Shown here piece by piece: positions 8,192 to 16,920 of a DNA stretch of 42,757 nucleotides (within the stretch, counting starts at the first letter, position 1; each line of letters opens with the position of its first letter). The notes beneath the pieces were generated by a model. The model had not been told where the DNA came from. It saw only the letters and a program-made list of their open reading frames with translations, and made no database searches. The stretch comes from Sulfuritalea sp. Its GTDB lineage: Bacteria > Pseudomonadota > Gammaproteobacteria > Burkholderiales > Rhodocyclaceae. A program made the translations under genes and the position numbers. The stretch is taken from the NCBI GenBank assembly GCA_022842325.1, contig JALHPU010000010.1, forward strand, positions 1-42,757, in the 5' to 3' direction.

Positions 8192-9091
8192 TCATTCGCC
8201 CTCGCCGCCCAGCACCTCGAGCAGATGGGCGAGCAGCTGCGCCAGTTCGCCGCACATCAGCGTGAAGTCGGCAGCAAACAGGTCGTCGGCGTTTTCGGCC
8301 TGGCGCTCGGCGTCTTCCTTGAGCAGGTCGAGGAAGGCCAGCTTCTTGATCTGCAGTTGCTCGGTGAGGACGAAGGACACGCGGTCGTTCCAGGTCAGCG
8401 CCAGCCGCGTCGCGGTCTTGCCGCCGGCGATGTGGCTGCGCACTTCGTCGCTATCCAGGTTGTGGCGCACGTAGCGCACGGCGGCACGCTCTTCGACCGC
8501 GGCCTGCAGTTCGCAATCGCGGTCGATGCTGAAGCTGCCCGGCCCGTGGCCCGCCGCCAGCCATTGCGTCATCGCCGTGGCCGGCGCCAGCTGGGTCTTG
8601 ACCAGGGTCACCGGCAGTTCGCCGAGCGACAACTTGAGTTGCTCCATGACCTCGTCGGCGCGCGCACTCGAAGAGGCGTCTACCAGCAGCCAGCGATTGA
8701 CCGGATCGATCCAGACGTAGGTCAGCCCGCGCTTGACGAAGGCACGCGGCAGCAGTTCCGCTTCGACCTGTTCGACGACTTCGCGGGTCTGCTTGCGCCC
8801 CGGCTTGTAGCCCTGCGCCGCGGCGATCTGCTCGAGCTTGGCCGCCGCGTACTGGCGCACCACCGACATCGGCAGCAGTTTCTGTTCGATGCCGAGCGCG
8901 ATCAGCTGCTGGCGCTCCAGGCTGAACACCAGGTCGCCGTCCTCGCCGCGCGGCGGCACCCAGCCCAGCGCCAGGCGGTCGCTGGCGCTGCAGCCCTGGA
9001 AGATGCCGCGCTGCAGGGCAGTGGCGAGTGCCTCTGTGCTGTAGGCCCACTCGGGAGTAAGCCGGAAAATCTGGAGATTACGAAACCACAT
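8192..9091 (-). CDS. rdgC: Recombination-associated protein RdgC
   Basis: A 299-residue nucleoid-associated protein, close to the 303 residues of E. coli RdgC. It begins MWFRNLQIFRLT, typical of the family, and has the conserved stretches RQYAAAKLEQIAAAQGYKPGRKQ and the C-terminal TWNDRVSFVLTEQLQIKKLAFLD. RdgC forms a ring dimer that binds DNA without sequence specificity and can limit RecA loading; in Neisseria it affects pilin variation. The ATG at 9091 was chosen because it gives this conserved N-terminus. It is followed after one base by the small M48 protease gene. Between rdgC and flhC lies a terminator hairpin and one degenerate copy of the dispersed motif. Confidence 0.92.
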   Translation of the reverse strand: MWFRNLQIFRLTPEWAYSTEALATALQRGIFQGCSASDRLALGWVPPRGEDGDLVFSLERQQLIALGIEQKLLPMSVVRQYAAAKLEQIAAAQGYKPGRKQTREVVEQVEAELLPRAFVKRGLTYVWIDPVNRWLLVDASSSARADEVMEQLKLSLGELPVTLVKTQLAPATAMTQWLAAGHGPGSFSIDRDCELQAAVEERAAVRYVRHNLDSDEVRSHIAGGKTATRLALTWNDRVSFVLTEQLQIKKLAFLDLLKEDAERQAENADDLFAADFTLMCGELAQLLAHLLEVLGGEGE

Positions 9092-9151
9092 GGCAACAGG
9101 ACGCGTGATGAAAGACGCACATTCTAACGGCGCGAGAAACCTCCCGAGGAA

Positions 9152-9169
9152 AGTCGGCGCTGGCAGCAC
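9152..9169 (+). repeat. Dispersed 18-bp motif, intergenic degenerate copy
   Basis: AGTCGGCGCTGGCAGCAC lies between flhC and rdgC, upstream of the rdgC start. It matches the consensus fully for the first 13 bases and then departs (AGCAC instead of GACAC). It is the only copy found outside a reading frame. Confidence 0.5.
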
Positions 9170-9198
9170 GCCGCTCAGGCAACGGCAGCAGGCTGCCC

Positions 9199-9240
9199 AA
9201 AACAAAACGCGCCCCTGCCGGCATGCCGGAGGAGCGCGCG
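9199..9240 (-). terminator. Terminator after flhC
   Basis: About 30 bases after the flhC stop, read on the minus strand, is a GC-rich hairpin centred on CCGGCATGCCGG with outer stem CGCGC/GCGCG, followed by TTTTGTTTT. This fits a rho-independent terminator for the flhDC operon. Confidence 0.75.
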
Positions 9241-9267
9241 CGAAACGCGAATCGGGCCGGAGTTGGC

Positions 9268-9822
9268 CTAGGCGGTAGCCAGTGCAGCGCTGGCCGCGGC
9301 TTCTGCCGCGCGCCGGGTCTTGCCAGCCCGCGCCGGCATGTGGCACAGGCCGCAGACATAGCCCTTGACCGGGTCGTAGGCGTGGGCGACGAACTCGCCG
9401 TGGCACTCGCGACAGGTGGCCATCTGCAGCATGCTGGCATCGAAGAAGCGCACCATGGTCCACGCCCGCGTCAGCGACAGCACGGTGTCCATGCCGCCGC
9501 GCTTGATCTGGTCGAGATACATGCGATAGGACTTGATGATCAGTTCCAGCCCGGTCAACTGCGTATGCGACTTGAGGAAGCGGTAGTAGGCCATGAACAG
9601 CGAGGCATGGATGTTCGGCTGCCAGGTCATGAACCAGTCGGTCGAGAACGGCAGCATGCCCTTCGGCGGCGACTCGTGGCGCACTTCCTTGTAGAGCTTG
9701 AGCAGACGCTCGCGCGACAGGTTGGTTTCGGCCTCGAGCAGTTGCAGGCGGGCGCCGAGTTCGATCAACTCGATGGCCAGGCCGATGTCCTTGGCCTCGA
9801 TGATTACGGATTTATTGCGCAT
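9268..9822 (-). CDS. flhC: Flagellar transcriptional activator FlhC
   Basis: A 184-residue protein. With FlhD it forms the heterohexamer that activates class-2 flagellar promoters with sigma-70 RNA polymerase. The zinc-binding cysteines lie at residues 137, 140, 157 and 160 (CREC and CGLC), the same numbering as I recall for E. coli FlhC. The N-terminal part contains the family stretch LAIELIELGARLQLLEAET and the central RFLKSHTQLTGLELIIKSY. The ATG has a clear GGAGG Shine-Dalgarno. It follows flhD after 51 bp, in which GACGTTT occurs twice in tandem, and is followed by a strong terminator, so the operon is just flhD-flhC. Confidence 0.95.
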   Translation of the reverse strand: MRNKSVIIEAKDIGLAIELIELGARLQLLEAETNLSRERLLKLYKEVRHESPPKGMLPFSTDWFMTWQPNIHASLFMAYYRFLKSHTQLTGLELIIKSYRMYLDQIKRGGMDTVLSLTRAWTMVRFFDASMLQMATCRECHGEFVAHAYDPVKGYVCGLCHMPARAGKTRRAAEAAASAALATA

Positions 9823-9873
9823 GCGGAACCTCCGTCACTAGACGTTTGACGTTTGACCTGGAATGAGGGCCGT

Positions 9874-10191
9874 TCAGGCCAGGGTGGCGACCGGTCTGCC
9901 GGCAGCCAGAATGGCGGCATGCAGATGCCCCACGCCGCGATCGCGCTCGTGGTTGGCGAGCAGGTCGAGCAGCAGGGTGTCGTCGAAGCGGAAGTTGCAC
10001 AGCAGCATGTCGGAACTGGCCATCTTGAGGACCTGGCCCGGCGTCAGGCGGCTCAGCACGTCGGCAATCTCTTCACTGATACCCAGACGGAAAATGGCAC
10101 CCTCGCGATCGGAGCGGACCATGTTCTGCGCCAGCATCAGGTAGGAGAGATTGACTTCCTTTATGTCGTTGTAGGTGTCGGTCGATTTCAT
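9874..10191 (-). CDS. flhD: Flagellar transcriptional activator FlhD
   Basis: A 105-residue protein, the DNA-binding partner of FlhC in the flagellar master regulator. Conserved features are YNDIKEVNLSYLMLAQNM at the N-terminus and RLGISEEIADVLSRLTPGQVLKMASSDMLLCNFRFDD in the middle. The ATG at 10191 has GGAG seven bases upstream and gives the family-typical start; an extension to 10239 is open but lacks conservation. The 3' end is slightly longer and alanine-rich. Together with fliT it shows that the organism probably makes flagella under FlhDC control, the arrangement of enterobacteria and many betaproteobacteria. Confidence 0.94.
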   Translation of the reverse strand: MKSTDTYNDIKEVNLSYLMLAQNMVRSDREGAIFRLGISEEIADVLSRLTPGQVLKMASSDMLLCNFRFDDTLLLDLLANHERDRGVGHLHAAILAAGRPVATLA

Positions 10192-10457
10192 CTTGCACTC
10201 CTTGTGAGCGCCGGCCCGGCCCAAGGGAGCCCGAATCACGGCAGATGCATGATCACACAGGGCATGACAAGAAAGAAATCAGTGGAAAAACCATTCTATT
10301 GTAAGAATTAGATAGAGCCGCTTTGTAAGAGAAAACATTACAAAGTGACGACAATCGATTGTTTATTTGCTTATTTTTTTGTCCTGCTACCGGCTTCGAC
10401 CGGGGTCGTTCGCCATCGTCCTGCGGCCCCGCTTCGCACGCCCGTTTGGGCGCGGGG
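10192..10457. promoter_or_regulatory. flhD upstream region
   Basis: 266 bp without a gene. It is distinctly AT-rich from about 10260 to 10385 in an otherwise GC-rich window. On the minus strand TACAAT (10298-10303) is a plausible -10 for flhDC, about 105 bases upstream of the flhD start, and CTTACAA occurs there twice. A run of seven T lies at about 10374-10380 on the plus strand. Just after the stop of the GGDEF gene is a nested GC hairpin (about 10425-10457) with no T-run, a possible weak terminator. Promoter assignment is by eye only. Confidence 0.4.
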
Positions 10458-12605
10458 CTAGGCCGAGCGCGCGGAAAGCGTCGCGCTCGACTGTACGGTC
10501 GCCACGGCATTGCGGTGGCGCTTGGCCAGATAGGCGCTTTGATCGGCCAGGCGGATCAGGGCATCCGCATCGGGCGTCGTCGCATCGCGTACCGCGACGC
10601 CGATGCTGACGCTGCCATGGACAGTGCGCGCGCCGCCGACCACGGGCAAGGCCTCGACCGCGGCGCGCATGCGCTCGGCACACGCCAGCGCAGCCTCCAG
10701 CGTGGTGTCCGGACAGATCACCAGGAATTCATCGCCGCCGCTGCGGGCCAATACGTCCTGCGCCCGCATCTCTTCGCGGAAGGCGCTGACGACGAGTTTC
10801 AGTGCGGTATCGCCGGCGTCATGGCCGTGGGTGTCGTTGAGCTGCTTCAGATTATCGACGTCGATCACCATGCATGCCAGCGGCCGCTCGCTGCGCACCG
10901 CCATCGCCCATTCCTGCTGCATGCGTTCCATGGCATAACGCCGGTTGCGACAACCGGTCAACAGGTCGGTCATGCCGACTTCCTGCAATTGCTGGTTGCT
11001 CACCGCCAGTTCGGCGGAGATGCGGCGGATTCTTTCCTGCTCCTGGCCGAGTTCCTCCCGCAGGCTGGCGGCGCGCTTGCCGGCCTGCAGCCGGGCGGTC
11101 AATATCCGCGGCGGCAGGGGCAGGGTCAGAAAACCGTCGGCGCCCGCGGCGAAGGCGGCGACCAGTTTCTCGTCATCGTCGCGGTCCGAGAGAACCAGGA
11201 TGTAGATGCTCCGTCCGGCCTTGAACTGGCGCAGGGTGCGGGTCAGTTCAATACCGTCGATCTCCGTCGACAGCAGGTCGACCAGCATGATCGGCGGCTG
11301 CAATTCGATCGCCATGGTCAGGCCCTGGCGGCCATTGGCGGCCTCGGCTACCCGGTAGCCGGCCGTGGGCAACACCTCGCGCAGCGGATTACGCAGCCGC
11401 GCCTCGTCGCCGACCAGCAGAATGCACATCTGCCCGGCGGCATCGCCGCTCGTCACGGCGGCACGAACTTCGGCTTCGGGCGGCCTGGACGCCTTGGCTG
11501 CCTTGGGCGGCTCGACGGGTTTGGGCGCCTTGGGCGGCTCGGCTGCCTTGGGCGGCTCGATCACCTTGGGCGGCTCGATCACCTTGGGCGGCTCGGTCAC
11601 CTTGGGCGGCTCGGTCACCTTGGGCGGCTCGGTCACCTTGGGCGGCTCGGTCACCTCGAGTACATCCTGCGGCAGGTCGACCGCTTCCTCGAAATGCGGC
11701 ATCGGACCGGTTTCGAGTTCCAGCATGCCGCCCCACTCGCGCCATTCATGCGCCGTGCGGTCGCAGAGGGCGATCAGCGCCTCGGCCTTGAGCGAGAGCT
11801 TCGCCCCCAGCTGAAACAGCTTCGGCATCAGGCCACGCCATTCGGTCGGCGCCGCAACGCAGACGGCGCCGATATAGTCGGCGAGGACCAGCAGTTGCCG
11901 AAGGATCGCGTCGCCGCCACCGTCCTGCTGGCTGCCGGCTGCCGGCAAATCGAACACCTCCGCCGCCGCGACGCATTCATCGGGCAGGTTGTAGTCAAGC
12001 AGCAGCGATGCGGTCAAGGCGCCGGAACTTACGCCGAACGCCTCCTGCTCGCGCTGGGCCAACGCCTGCCCTGCGCTCCGCTGCCGCAGCAGGTCGCCGT
12101 AGGGCTGCGCAAACACCGTTGCCAGTACCAGTTCGCCGAGGCGCGCGATCAGGCCGACGCTGAAGGCATCCGCCGGCGGACAGCCCGCCCGCAAGCCGGC
12201 CAGCAGCTGCAGGGCGACCGCCCTGGCCAAAGCCTGCGACCAGAAACGCGGATAGTCGAAGTTGCTGCAGGCGCCGCTGCGGTGATGTTCGAGCAAGGAA
12301 AACCCCATCGCCAGCGACCTGACCGCCGGAACGCCGAGCACATTCACCGCATCGCGCAGCGAAACCAGCGGTCCCTGCTCGGTGCCGCTGACGCCATTGG
12401 CAACCCGGATCACCCGCACCGACAGGGTCGGATCGGACTTGAGGGCATGCGCCATGACCGCCAGGGAAGTCCCTTCGCGCTGCGTCAGGCGGATCAGCGC
12501 CATCGCGGCGCCCTTGGGCAGAGGGAAAACCTCCATGCCCCTGATTTCCTCTATTCGCTTGCGGAAGGCGGGATTTGGCATCGATTCGGCTGTTTCACTG
12601 GTCAT
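10458..12605 (-). CDS. HDOD-receiver-GGDEF signalling protein
   Basis: A 715-residue cytoplasmic protein with three modules. Residues about 20-290 are an HDOD domain (FPLPKGAAMALIRL, DPTLSVRVIRVANG). Residues about 315-370 are a Pro-rich linker of six-residue repeats (VTEPPK, VIEPPK). Residues about 390-505 are a response-regulator receiver with acidic pocket GDE and phospho-acceptor Asp in LVDLL, but the conserved Lys before Pro is Leu (FLTLPLPP). Residues about 543-705 are a GGDEF domain with an intact RSGGDEF motif and VDNLKQLNDTHGHDAGD, so diguanylate cyclase activity is likely. No membrane segment is visible. It is divergent from the Nudix gene and lies next to flhDC, so a role in motility or surface lifestyle through cyclic di-GMP is a reasonable inference. 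Confidence 0.9.
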   Translation of the reverse strand: MTSETAESMPNPAFRKRIEEIRGMEVFPLPKGAAMALIRLTQREGTSLAVMAHALKSDPTLSVRVIRVANGVSGTEQGPLVSLRDAVNVLGVPAVRSLAMGFSLLEHHRSGACSNFDYPRFWSQALARAVALQLLAGLRAGCPPADAFSVGLIARLGELVLATVFAQPYGDLLRQRSAGQALAQREQEAFGVSSGALTASLLLDYNLPDECVAAAEVFDLPAAGSQQDGGGDAILRQLLVLADYIGAVCVAAPTEWRGLMPKLFQLGAKLSLKAEALIALCDRTAHEWREWGGMLELETGPMPHFEEAVDLPQDVLEVTEPPKVTEPPKVTEPPKVTEPPKVIEPPKVIEPPKAAEPPKAPKPVEPPKAAKASRPPEAEVRAAVTSGDAAGQMCILLVGDEARLRNPLREVLPTAGYRVAEAANGRQGLTMAIELQPPIMLVDLLSTEIDGIELTRTLRQFKAGRSIYILVLSDRDDDEKLVAAFAAGADGFLTLPLPPRILTARLQAGKRAASLREELGQEQERIRRISAELAVSNQQLQEVGMTDLLTGCRNRRYAMERMQQEWAMAVRSERPLACMVIDVDNLKQLNDTHGHDAGDTALKLVVSAFREEMRAQDVLARSGGDEFLVICPDTTLEAALACAERMRAAVEALPVVGGARTVHGSVSIGVAVRDATTPDADALIRLADQSAYLAKRHRNAVATVQSSATLSARSA
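11515..11657 (-). repeat. 18-bp tandem repeat coding for VTEPPK linker
   Basis: About seven near-identical 18-bp units (plus strand GTCACCTTGGGCGGCTCG) run in tandem inside the HDOD-GGDEF gene. Four encode VTEPPK, two VIEPPK, and more divergent units (AAEPPK, PVEPPK) lie at the downstream edge. The unit is a multiple of three, so gain or loss of copies would change linker length without breaking the frame. Confidence 0.9.
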
Positions 12606-12690
12606 ATTCAGGGTCTGCGAGTGGCTTATATCACCATTTAATGCGCAAGGGCAATGTCGAAGGCAGTATCCGGCACGCTACAATAATTGC

Positions 12691-13266
12691 ATGGATCCGG
12701 CGATGAATTTCTGCAGTGCCTGTGGCGCTCCCGTTGCGCTGAAGATACCCGCCGGCGACAGCCTGCCGCGCCATGTCTGCGATGCCTGCGGGGCGATCCA
12801 TTACCGAAATCCGCGGCTGGTGGTCGGCGCCTTGCCGGAGTGGGAGGATCGCGTTCTGCTCTGCCGCCGCGCCATCGAGCCGCGCCACGGCAAGTGGACG
12901 CTGCCCGCCGGCTTCATGGAGAACGGCGAAACCGTCGCCGCCGCCGCCTTGCGCGAAACCCTGGAAGAAGCCTGCGCGCGCATCGAACTGGGCGACATGT
13001 ACACCATGATCAGCGTACCGCACATCCATCAGGTGCACGTCATCTACCGCTCGCGACTGCTCGACCTCGACTTCGCCCCCGGCATCGAAACCCTCGAATT
13101 GCGCCTGTTCGGCGAGGACGAAATCCCCTGGGACGAAATCGCCTTCCGCACCATTGCGATCACCTTGAAGCACTACTTCGCCGATCGCCGCGCGGGCAAG
13201 TACCGCTTCCATACCGAAGACCTGACCACGCCGCCGCAGGCCGCCACTAATCGTCCTCGAGGTTGA
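12691..13266 (+). CDS. Nudix hydrolase with N-terminal zinc ribbon
   Basis: A 191-residue protein. The first 35 residues hold two CxxC pairs (FCSACG and HVCDACG), a zinc ribbon. The Nudix box runs GFMENGETVAAAALRETLEEACA, matching Gx5Ex7REUxEExGU except that the late Gly is Cys. Relatives are usually annotated as ADP-ribose or NAD-type pyrophosphatases; the substrate is not determinable here. The ATG at 12691 lies seven bases after TACAAT, so the mRNA may be nearly leaderless; a second ATG at 12703 gives MNFCSACG, closer to typical family starts. The 3' end overlaps the convergent tonB gene by 20 bp. It is divergent from the HDOD-GGDEF gene. Confidence 0.85.
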   Translation: MDPAMNFCSACGAPVALKIPAGDSLPRHVCDACGAIHYRNPRLVVGALPEWEDRVLLCRRAIEPRHGKWTLPAGFMENGETVAAAALRETLEEACARIELGDMYTMISVPHIHQVHVIYRSRLLDLDFAPGIETLELRLFGEDEIPWDEIAFRTIAITLKHYFADRRAGKYRFHTEDLTTPPQAATNRPRG

Positions 13267-13981
13267 ACACCACCGGCAGGACCACGGCAAAGGCCTTGCC
13301 GCGCAGGCTTTCCGGCAGGCGCGCGCGCTGCGCACCGGCATCGATCATGGCCTGTGCGGCCCGATCCAGAAGTTCATGGCCGCTCGACCGGCTTACGGTG
13401 ACGTCGCGCGGCTGACCGTCGCTGGCGACTTCGAGACGGATTTCGGCGCTTCCCGCCCAGCCGGCCGCCATCGCCTGCGCCGGGTAACGCTTGAAACGCC
13501 TGGCCTGACTGGCAACGGCCAGGCGGTAGCCGCGCAAGCCGTCGAGCACGACGCCGGACGCCGTGGTTTCGCTGATCAGGGTGGCAGCGACCGCGCCCGG
13601 CGCAGTCGGTCGTGCGGGAACTGAGGACGCCGCACTCCCGGCCGGCGACGCCGGTGTCGGCGTCGGCATCAAGGCCTTTTCCGCAGACACCACGGGGGTT
13701 TGCGGAACGGAAGTCGGTTTGGACTGCTCTAATGCTTGTGGTGCAATCGGGGCAGTCGGCGCCGGCGCCACGGCGCGCGGCGCTGGCCTGGGCGGTGGCG
13801 GCGGCTGGGTCGGAACCGGCGACGGACGCAGCGCGGCATGCAGCAAGGCCGGTGCGGTGTCAGACAGCAGGCGCGGCGCGGTGGGCCAGAGCAGCAGCAG
13901 GTGGAGCAGCAGCGAGGCGAAGACGGCATAGCGCAGCCGTCGCGTGCCAATTCCCCCTGTTTCAAAGCTATGAAAAGTCAT
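13247..13981 (-). CDS. TonB family energy-transducing protein
   Basis: A 244-residue inner-membrane protein. A single N-terminal transmembrane helix (about residues 16-36, YAVFASLLLHLLLLWP) is followed by a long Pro- and Ala-rich periplasmic spacer (about 45-140), then a TonB C-terminal domain (FKRYPAQAMAAGWAGSAEIRLEV, VTVSRSSGHELLDRAAQAMI). TonB transmits proton-motive force from ExbBD to outer-membrane receptors. No exbB, exbD or receptor is adjacent, so its partners are unknown. The spacer carries an antisense copy of the dispersed motif, read as VAPAPT. It overlaps the Nudix gene at the 3' end and is divergent from the HNH gene with a 41-bp gap. Confidence 0.88.
   Translation of the reverse strand: MTFHSFETGGIGTRRLRYAVFASLLLHLLLLWPTAPRLLSDTAPALLHAALRPSPVPTQPPPPPRPAPRAVAPAPTAPIAPQALEQSKPTSVPQTPVVSAEKALMPTPTPASPAGSAASSVPARPTAPGAVAATLISETTASGVVLDGLRGYRLAVASQARRFKRYPAQAMAAGWAGSAEIRLEVASDGQPRDVTVSRSSGHELLDRAAQAMIDAGAQRARLPESLRGKAFAVVLPVVFNLEDD
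13754..13771 (+). repeat. Dispersed 18-bp motif, copy in tonB
   Basis: AGTCGGCGCCGGCGCCAC, antisense to tonB, with one changed position pair relative to the consensus. It is translated within the Pro-Ala spacer (VAPAPT). Because that spacer is biased toward Ala and Pro codons, a chance match is more likely here than for the other copies. Confidence 0.45.
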
Positions 13982-14022
13982 TGCGCTCTGCTAAATTCGT
14001 ACCGATACAGGATTCTATAGAG

Positions 14023-14598
14023 ATGACTAGCCATCCGCTGATCCTTACGCTCGACCAGCACGGTGTTCCGCACCGCTGGGTGAGTTGGCAGCATGCCTGC
14101 ATTTACGTCGCACGCGATCTGGTCGCCTGGGACGCGGGAGATACTCAGTTCATTTTCTACGGCGGCACCAACCGCGTCACCGGCGAACGTTCCGAACTCG
14201 CCACCAGCAGCATCATCGCGATACGCGGCAAGGCGCTCTCGGGCAAGTCGCTGCATCCGACGCCGCCGCTGTCCAACCGCGAACTGTTCCACCGCGACCG
14301 CCACATCTGCGCCTATTGCGCCCGTGAATTTTCCTCGCAGCGGCTGACCCGCGACCACGTGCTGCCGGTTTCGCAGGGCGGGCGCGACACCTGGATGAAC
14401 GTGGTCACCGCCTGCCGCCACTGCAACCAGACCAAGAGCGGACGCACTCCCGAACAGGCGCATATGGAACTGGTGTATGCGCCCTATATCCCGAACAAGG
14501 CGGAGTACCTGATACTCTGCAACCGCAACATCCTGGCCGACCAGATGGATTTCCTGGCCCGCCACGTACCCTCCCAAAGCCGCGTCCGCGCGGCGTAG
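14023..14598 (+). CDS. HNH endonuclease family protein
   Basis: A 191-residue protein. The C-terminal half has a complete HNH module: CAYCAREF, then [35 protein letters not shown], giving two CxxC zinc pairs and the His-Asn-His core. The N-terminal 85 residues ([21 protein letters not shown]) belong to a widely distributed proteobacterial HNH family without phage or restriction partners. It could nick or cut DNA in repair, but the function of this stand-alone group is not established. The start is 41 bp from the divergent tonB, and ygiQ follows after 14 bp, so the two may be co-transcribed. Confidence 0.85.
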   Translation: MTSHPLILTLDQHGVPHRWVSWQHACIYVARDLVAWDAGDTQFIFYGGTNRVTGERSELATSSIIAIRGKALSGKSLHPTPPLSNRELFHRDRHICAYCAREFSSQRLTRDHVLPVSQGGRDTWMNVVTACRHCNQTKSGRTPEQAHMELVYAPYIPNKAEYLILCNRNILADQMDFLARHVPSQSRVRAA

Positions 14599-14612
14599 GA
14601 TCCTCCCTGATC

Positions 14613-16880
14613 ATGACTACCGTTGCGGCGAAGCCGCTGACTTCCTATCGCAAGTACTGGGCGCAGCGCTTCGGCACGGCGCCCTTCCTGCCGATGTCGC
14701 GGGCCGAAATGGACGCGCTGGGCTGGGACGAATGCGACATCATCCTGGTCACCGGCGATGCCTACATCGACCACCCCAGTTTCGGCATGGCACTGGTCGG
14801 CCGCCTGCTCGAAGCGCAGGGCTTTCGCGTCGGCATCATCAGCCAACCCGACTGGCACTCGGCCGACGACTTCAAGCGCCTGGGCAAGCCAAAGCTGTTC
14901 TTCGGCATCACCGCCGGCAACATGGATTCGATGGTCAATCGCTACACCTCGGATCGCAAGATCCGCTCCGACGACGCCTACACGCCCAACGCCGCCGCCG
15001 ACCGCCGCCCCGACCGCGCCGTGATCGTGTATGCCCAGCGCGCCCGCGAGGCCTTCCCCGAAGTGCCGCTGGTGATCGGCAGCATCGAGGCCAGCTTGCG
15101 CCGCATCGCGCACTACGACTACTGGTCGGACAAGGTGCGGCGCTCGATCCTGCCGCATTCGAAAGCTGACCTGCTGCTTTTCGGCAATGCCGAACGCGCG
15201 CTGGTGGAAGTCGCCCACCGCCTGGCGAAGGGCGAAAAAATCGGCGACATCCGCGATCTGCGCGGCACCGCCTTCATGGTGCCGCATGGCTGGCTGCCGG
15301 GACCGGAGTGGACCGAGGCAGACTCGACCACGGTGGATACGCCGGGAGCGGTGCACCCCCATCCCGATCCCTACGCCATGGAAGCCAGCAAGCCGACCCC
15401 GACAGTCGGCGCTGGCGACGAACCGAAGGGAGTGCAGAGCCAGGCGATCGTGCGCGTCGTCAGCCGCGCCGAGCGCCTGGCGCAACACAAGGCGGCACGC
15501 GCCCACACCGCGATCCGCCTGCCGTCCTACGAACAGGTGCGCGACGACCCGGTACTTTACGCCCACGCCTCGCGCACCTTCCATCTCGAATCGAACCCCG
15601 GCAACGCGCGCGCCCTGATCCAGGCCCATGGCGAAGGCGCCAGCCGGCGCGACGTCTGGCTCAATCCGCCGCCGCTGCCGCTGACCACCGAAGAAATGGA
15701 CCACGTCTACGGCCTGCCCTACGCCCGGGCGCCGCATCCTGCTTACGGCGACGCCAAGATCCCGGCCTGGGAAATGATCCGTTTTTCGATCAACATCATG
15801 CGCGGCTGCTTCGGCGGCTGCACCTTCTGCTCGATCACCGAACATGAGGGCCGCATCATCCAGAGCCGCTCGGAAGAGTCGATCCTGCACGAGATCGAGC
15901 AGATCCGCGACAAGACGCCCGGCTTCACCGGCGTCATTTCCGACCTCGGCGGTCCGACCGCCAACATGTACCGCATGGCCTGCAAGGACCCGAAGATCGA
16001 GTCCTCCTGCCGCCGCCTGTCCTGCGTATTTCCGGGCATCTGCGAGAACCTCGGCACCGACCACGCGCCGCTGATCTCGGTCTATCGCAAGGCGCGCGCC
16101 CTGCCCGGCATCAAGAAGATCCTGATCAGTTCCGGCCTGCGCTACGACCTCGCCGTGCGCTCGCCCGAGTACGTCAAGGAACTGGTGACGCACCACGTCG
16201 GCGGCTACCTGAAAATCGCGCCGGAGCACAGCGAGGAAGGCCCCCTGTCGAAAATGATGAAGCCGGGCATGGATGCCTACGAACGCTTCAAGCAGATGTT
16301 CGACAAGTTCTCGAAAGAGGCCGGCAAGGAGCAGTACCTGATTCCCTACTTCATCGCCGCCCACCCCGGCACCACCGACGAGGACATGCTGCAACTCGCG
16401 CTGTGGCTGAAGAAGAGCGGCTTCCGCCTCGACCAGGTGCAGACCTTCCTGCCGACGCCGCTGGCCATCGCCACCGCGATGTGGCACACGGAAAAGAATC
16501 CGCTGCGCAAAGTCACGGCCGATTCCGAATCCGTCGCCGTGGTGCGCGGCGCCAGGCAACGCAAGCTGCACAAGGCCTTCCTGCGCTATCACGATGCGGA
16601 GAACTGGCCGCTGTTGCGCGAAGCCCTCAAAGCCATGGGCCGCGCCGACCTGATCGGGCCGGGCAAGCGCCACCTGATTCCGGCCTGGCAGCCGGTCGGT
16701 ACGGGGACTTCGTCATTGCCGCACAGCCAGAGGGCCCATGCCGGAAAGCGGGCGCAACAGTCGGCGCCGGCGACACGGCGCACCACGCCGGCGGCGCCGG
16801 CCAAACCCGGAAAAGCCGCGCCGGCACGGCGCCATCCGGACGTGCCGCGGCATCCGCTGTCACGCCGCAAGGGCGGCTGA
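14613..16880 (+). CDS. YgiQ family radical SAM protein
   Basis: A 755-residue protein with an N-terminal region ([41 protein letters not shown]) and a radical SAM core whose 4Fe-4S cysteines are at about residues 399, 403 and 406 (CFGGCTFC). This CxxxCxxC, together with [18 protein letters not shown], is characteristic of the UPF0313/YgiQ family. The reaction catalysed by YgiQ is not known to me. The C-terminal 60 residues are a basic Ala/Pro/Arg tail. Two copies of the dispersed motif lie in it: one in a linker between the N-terminal region and the radical SAM core ([10 protein letters not shown]) and one in the tail. It is the last chromosomal gene before the integrated island. Confidence 0.92.
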   Translation: MTTVAAKPLTSYRKYWAQRFGTAPFLPMSRAEMDALGWDECDIILVTGDAYIDHPSFGMALVGRLLEAQGFRVGIISQPDWHSADDFKRLGKPKLFFGITAGNMDSMVNRYTSDRKIRSDDAYTPNAAADRRPDRAVIVYAQRAREAFPEVPLVIGSIEASLRRIAHYDYWSDKVRRSILPHSKADLLLFGNAERALVEVAHRLAKGEKIGDIRDLRGTAFMVPHGWLPGPEWTEADSTTVDTPGAVHPHPDPYAMEASKPTPTVGAGDEPKGVQSQAIVRVVSRAERLAQHKAARAHTAIRLPSYEQVRDDPVLYAHASRTFHLESNPGNARALIQAHGEGASRRDVWLNPPPLPLTTEEMDHVYGLPYARAPHPAYGDAKIPAWEMIRFSINIMRGCFGGCTFCSITEHEGRIIQSRSEESILHEIEQIRDKTPGFTGVISDLGGPTANMYRMACKDPKIESSCRRLSCVFPGICENLGTDHAPLISVYRKARALPGIKKILISSGLRYDLAVRSPEYVKELVTHHVGGYLKIAPEHSEEGPLSKMMKPGMDAYERFKQMFDKFSKEAGKEQYLIPYFIAAHPGTTDEDMLQLALWLKKSGFRLDQVQTFLPTPLAIATAMWHTEKNPLRKVTADSESVAVVRGARQRKLHKAFLRYHDAENWPLLREALKAMGRADLIGPGKRHLIPAWQPVGTGTSSLPHSQRAHAGKRAQQSAPATRRTTPAAPAKPGKAAPARRHPDVPRHPLSRRKGG
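15404..15421 (+). repeat. Dispersed 18-bp motif, first copy in ygiQ
   Basis: AGTCGGCGCTGGCGACGA, sense to the gene, encoding VGAGDE in a variable linker. It matches the consensus except for the last two bases. Confidence 0.7.
16759..16776 (+). repeat. Dispersed 18-bp motif, second copy in ygiQ
   Basis: AGTCGGCGCCGGCGACAC, a perfect match on the sense strand, but in another reading frame so that it encodes SAPAT in the basic C-terminal tail. The same DNA in a different frame argues that selection or spread acts on DNA rather than on the peptide. Confidence 0.75.
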
Positions 16881-16920
16881 AGGCAATTCAAGCTGGGGGT
16901 TTGGAGCGGGTAGAATCCGG

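Noticed and set aside
11515..11657. Possible CRISPR or iteron array from regular 18-bp repeats
   Set aside because: The repeats are in frame within a linker, encode a six-residue motif and have no spacers.
10359..12641. Long plus-strand frame (760 codons) opposite the HDOD-GGDEF gene
   Set aside because: The minus strand has three recognisable domains; the plus-strand product is a low-complexity shadow, including the reverse translation of the VTEPPK repeats.
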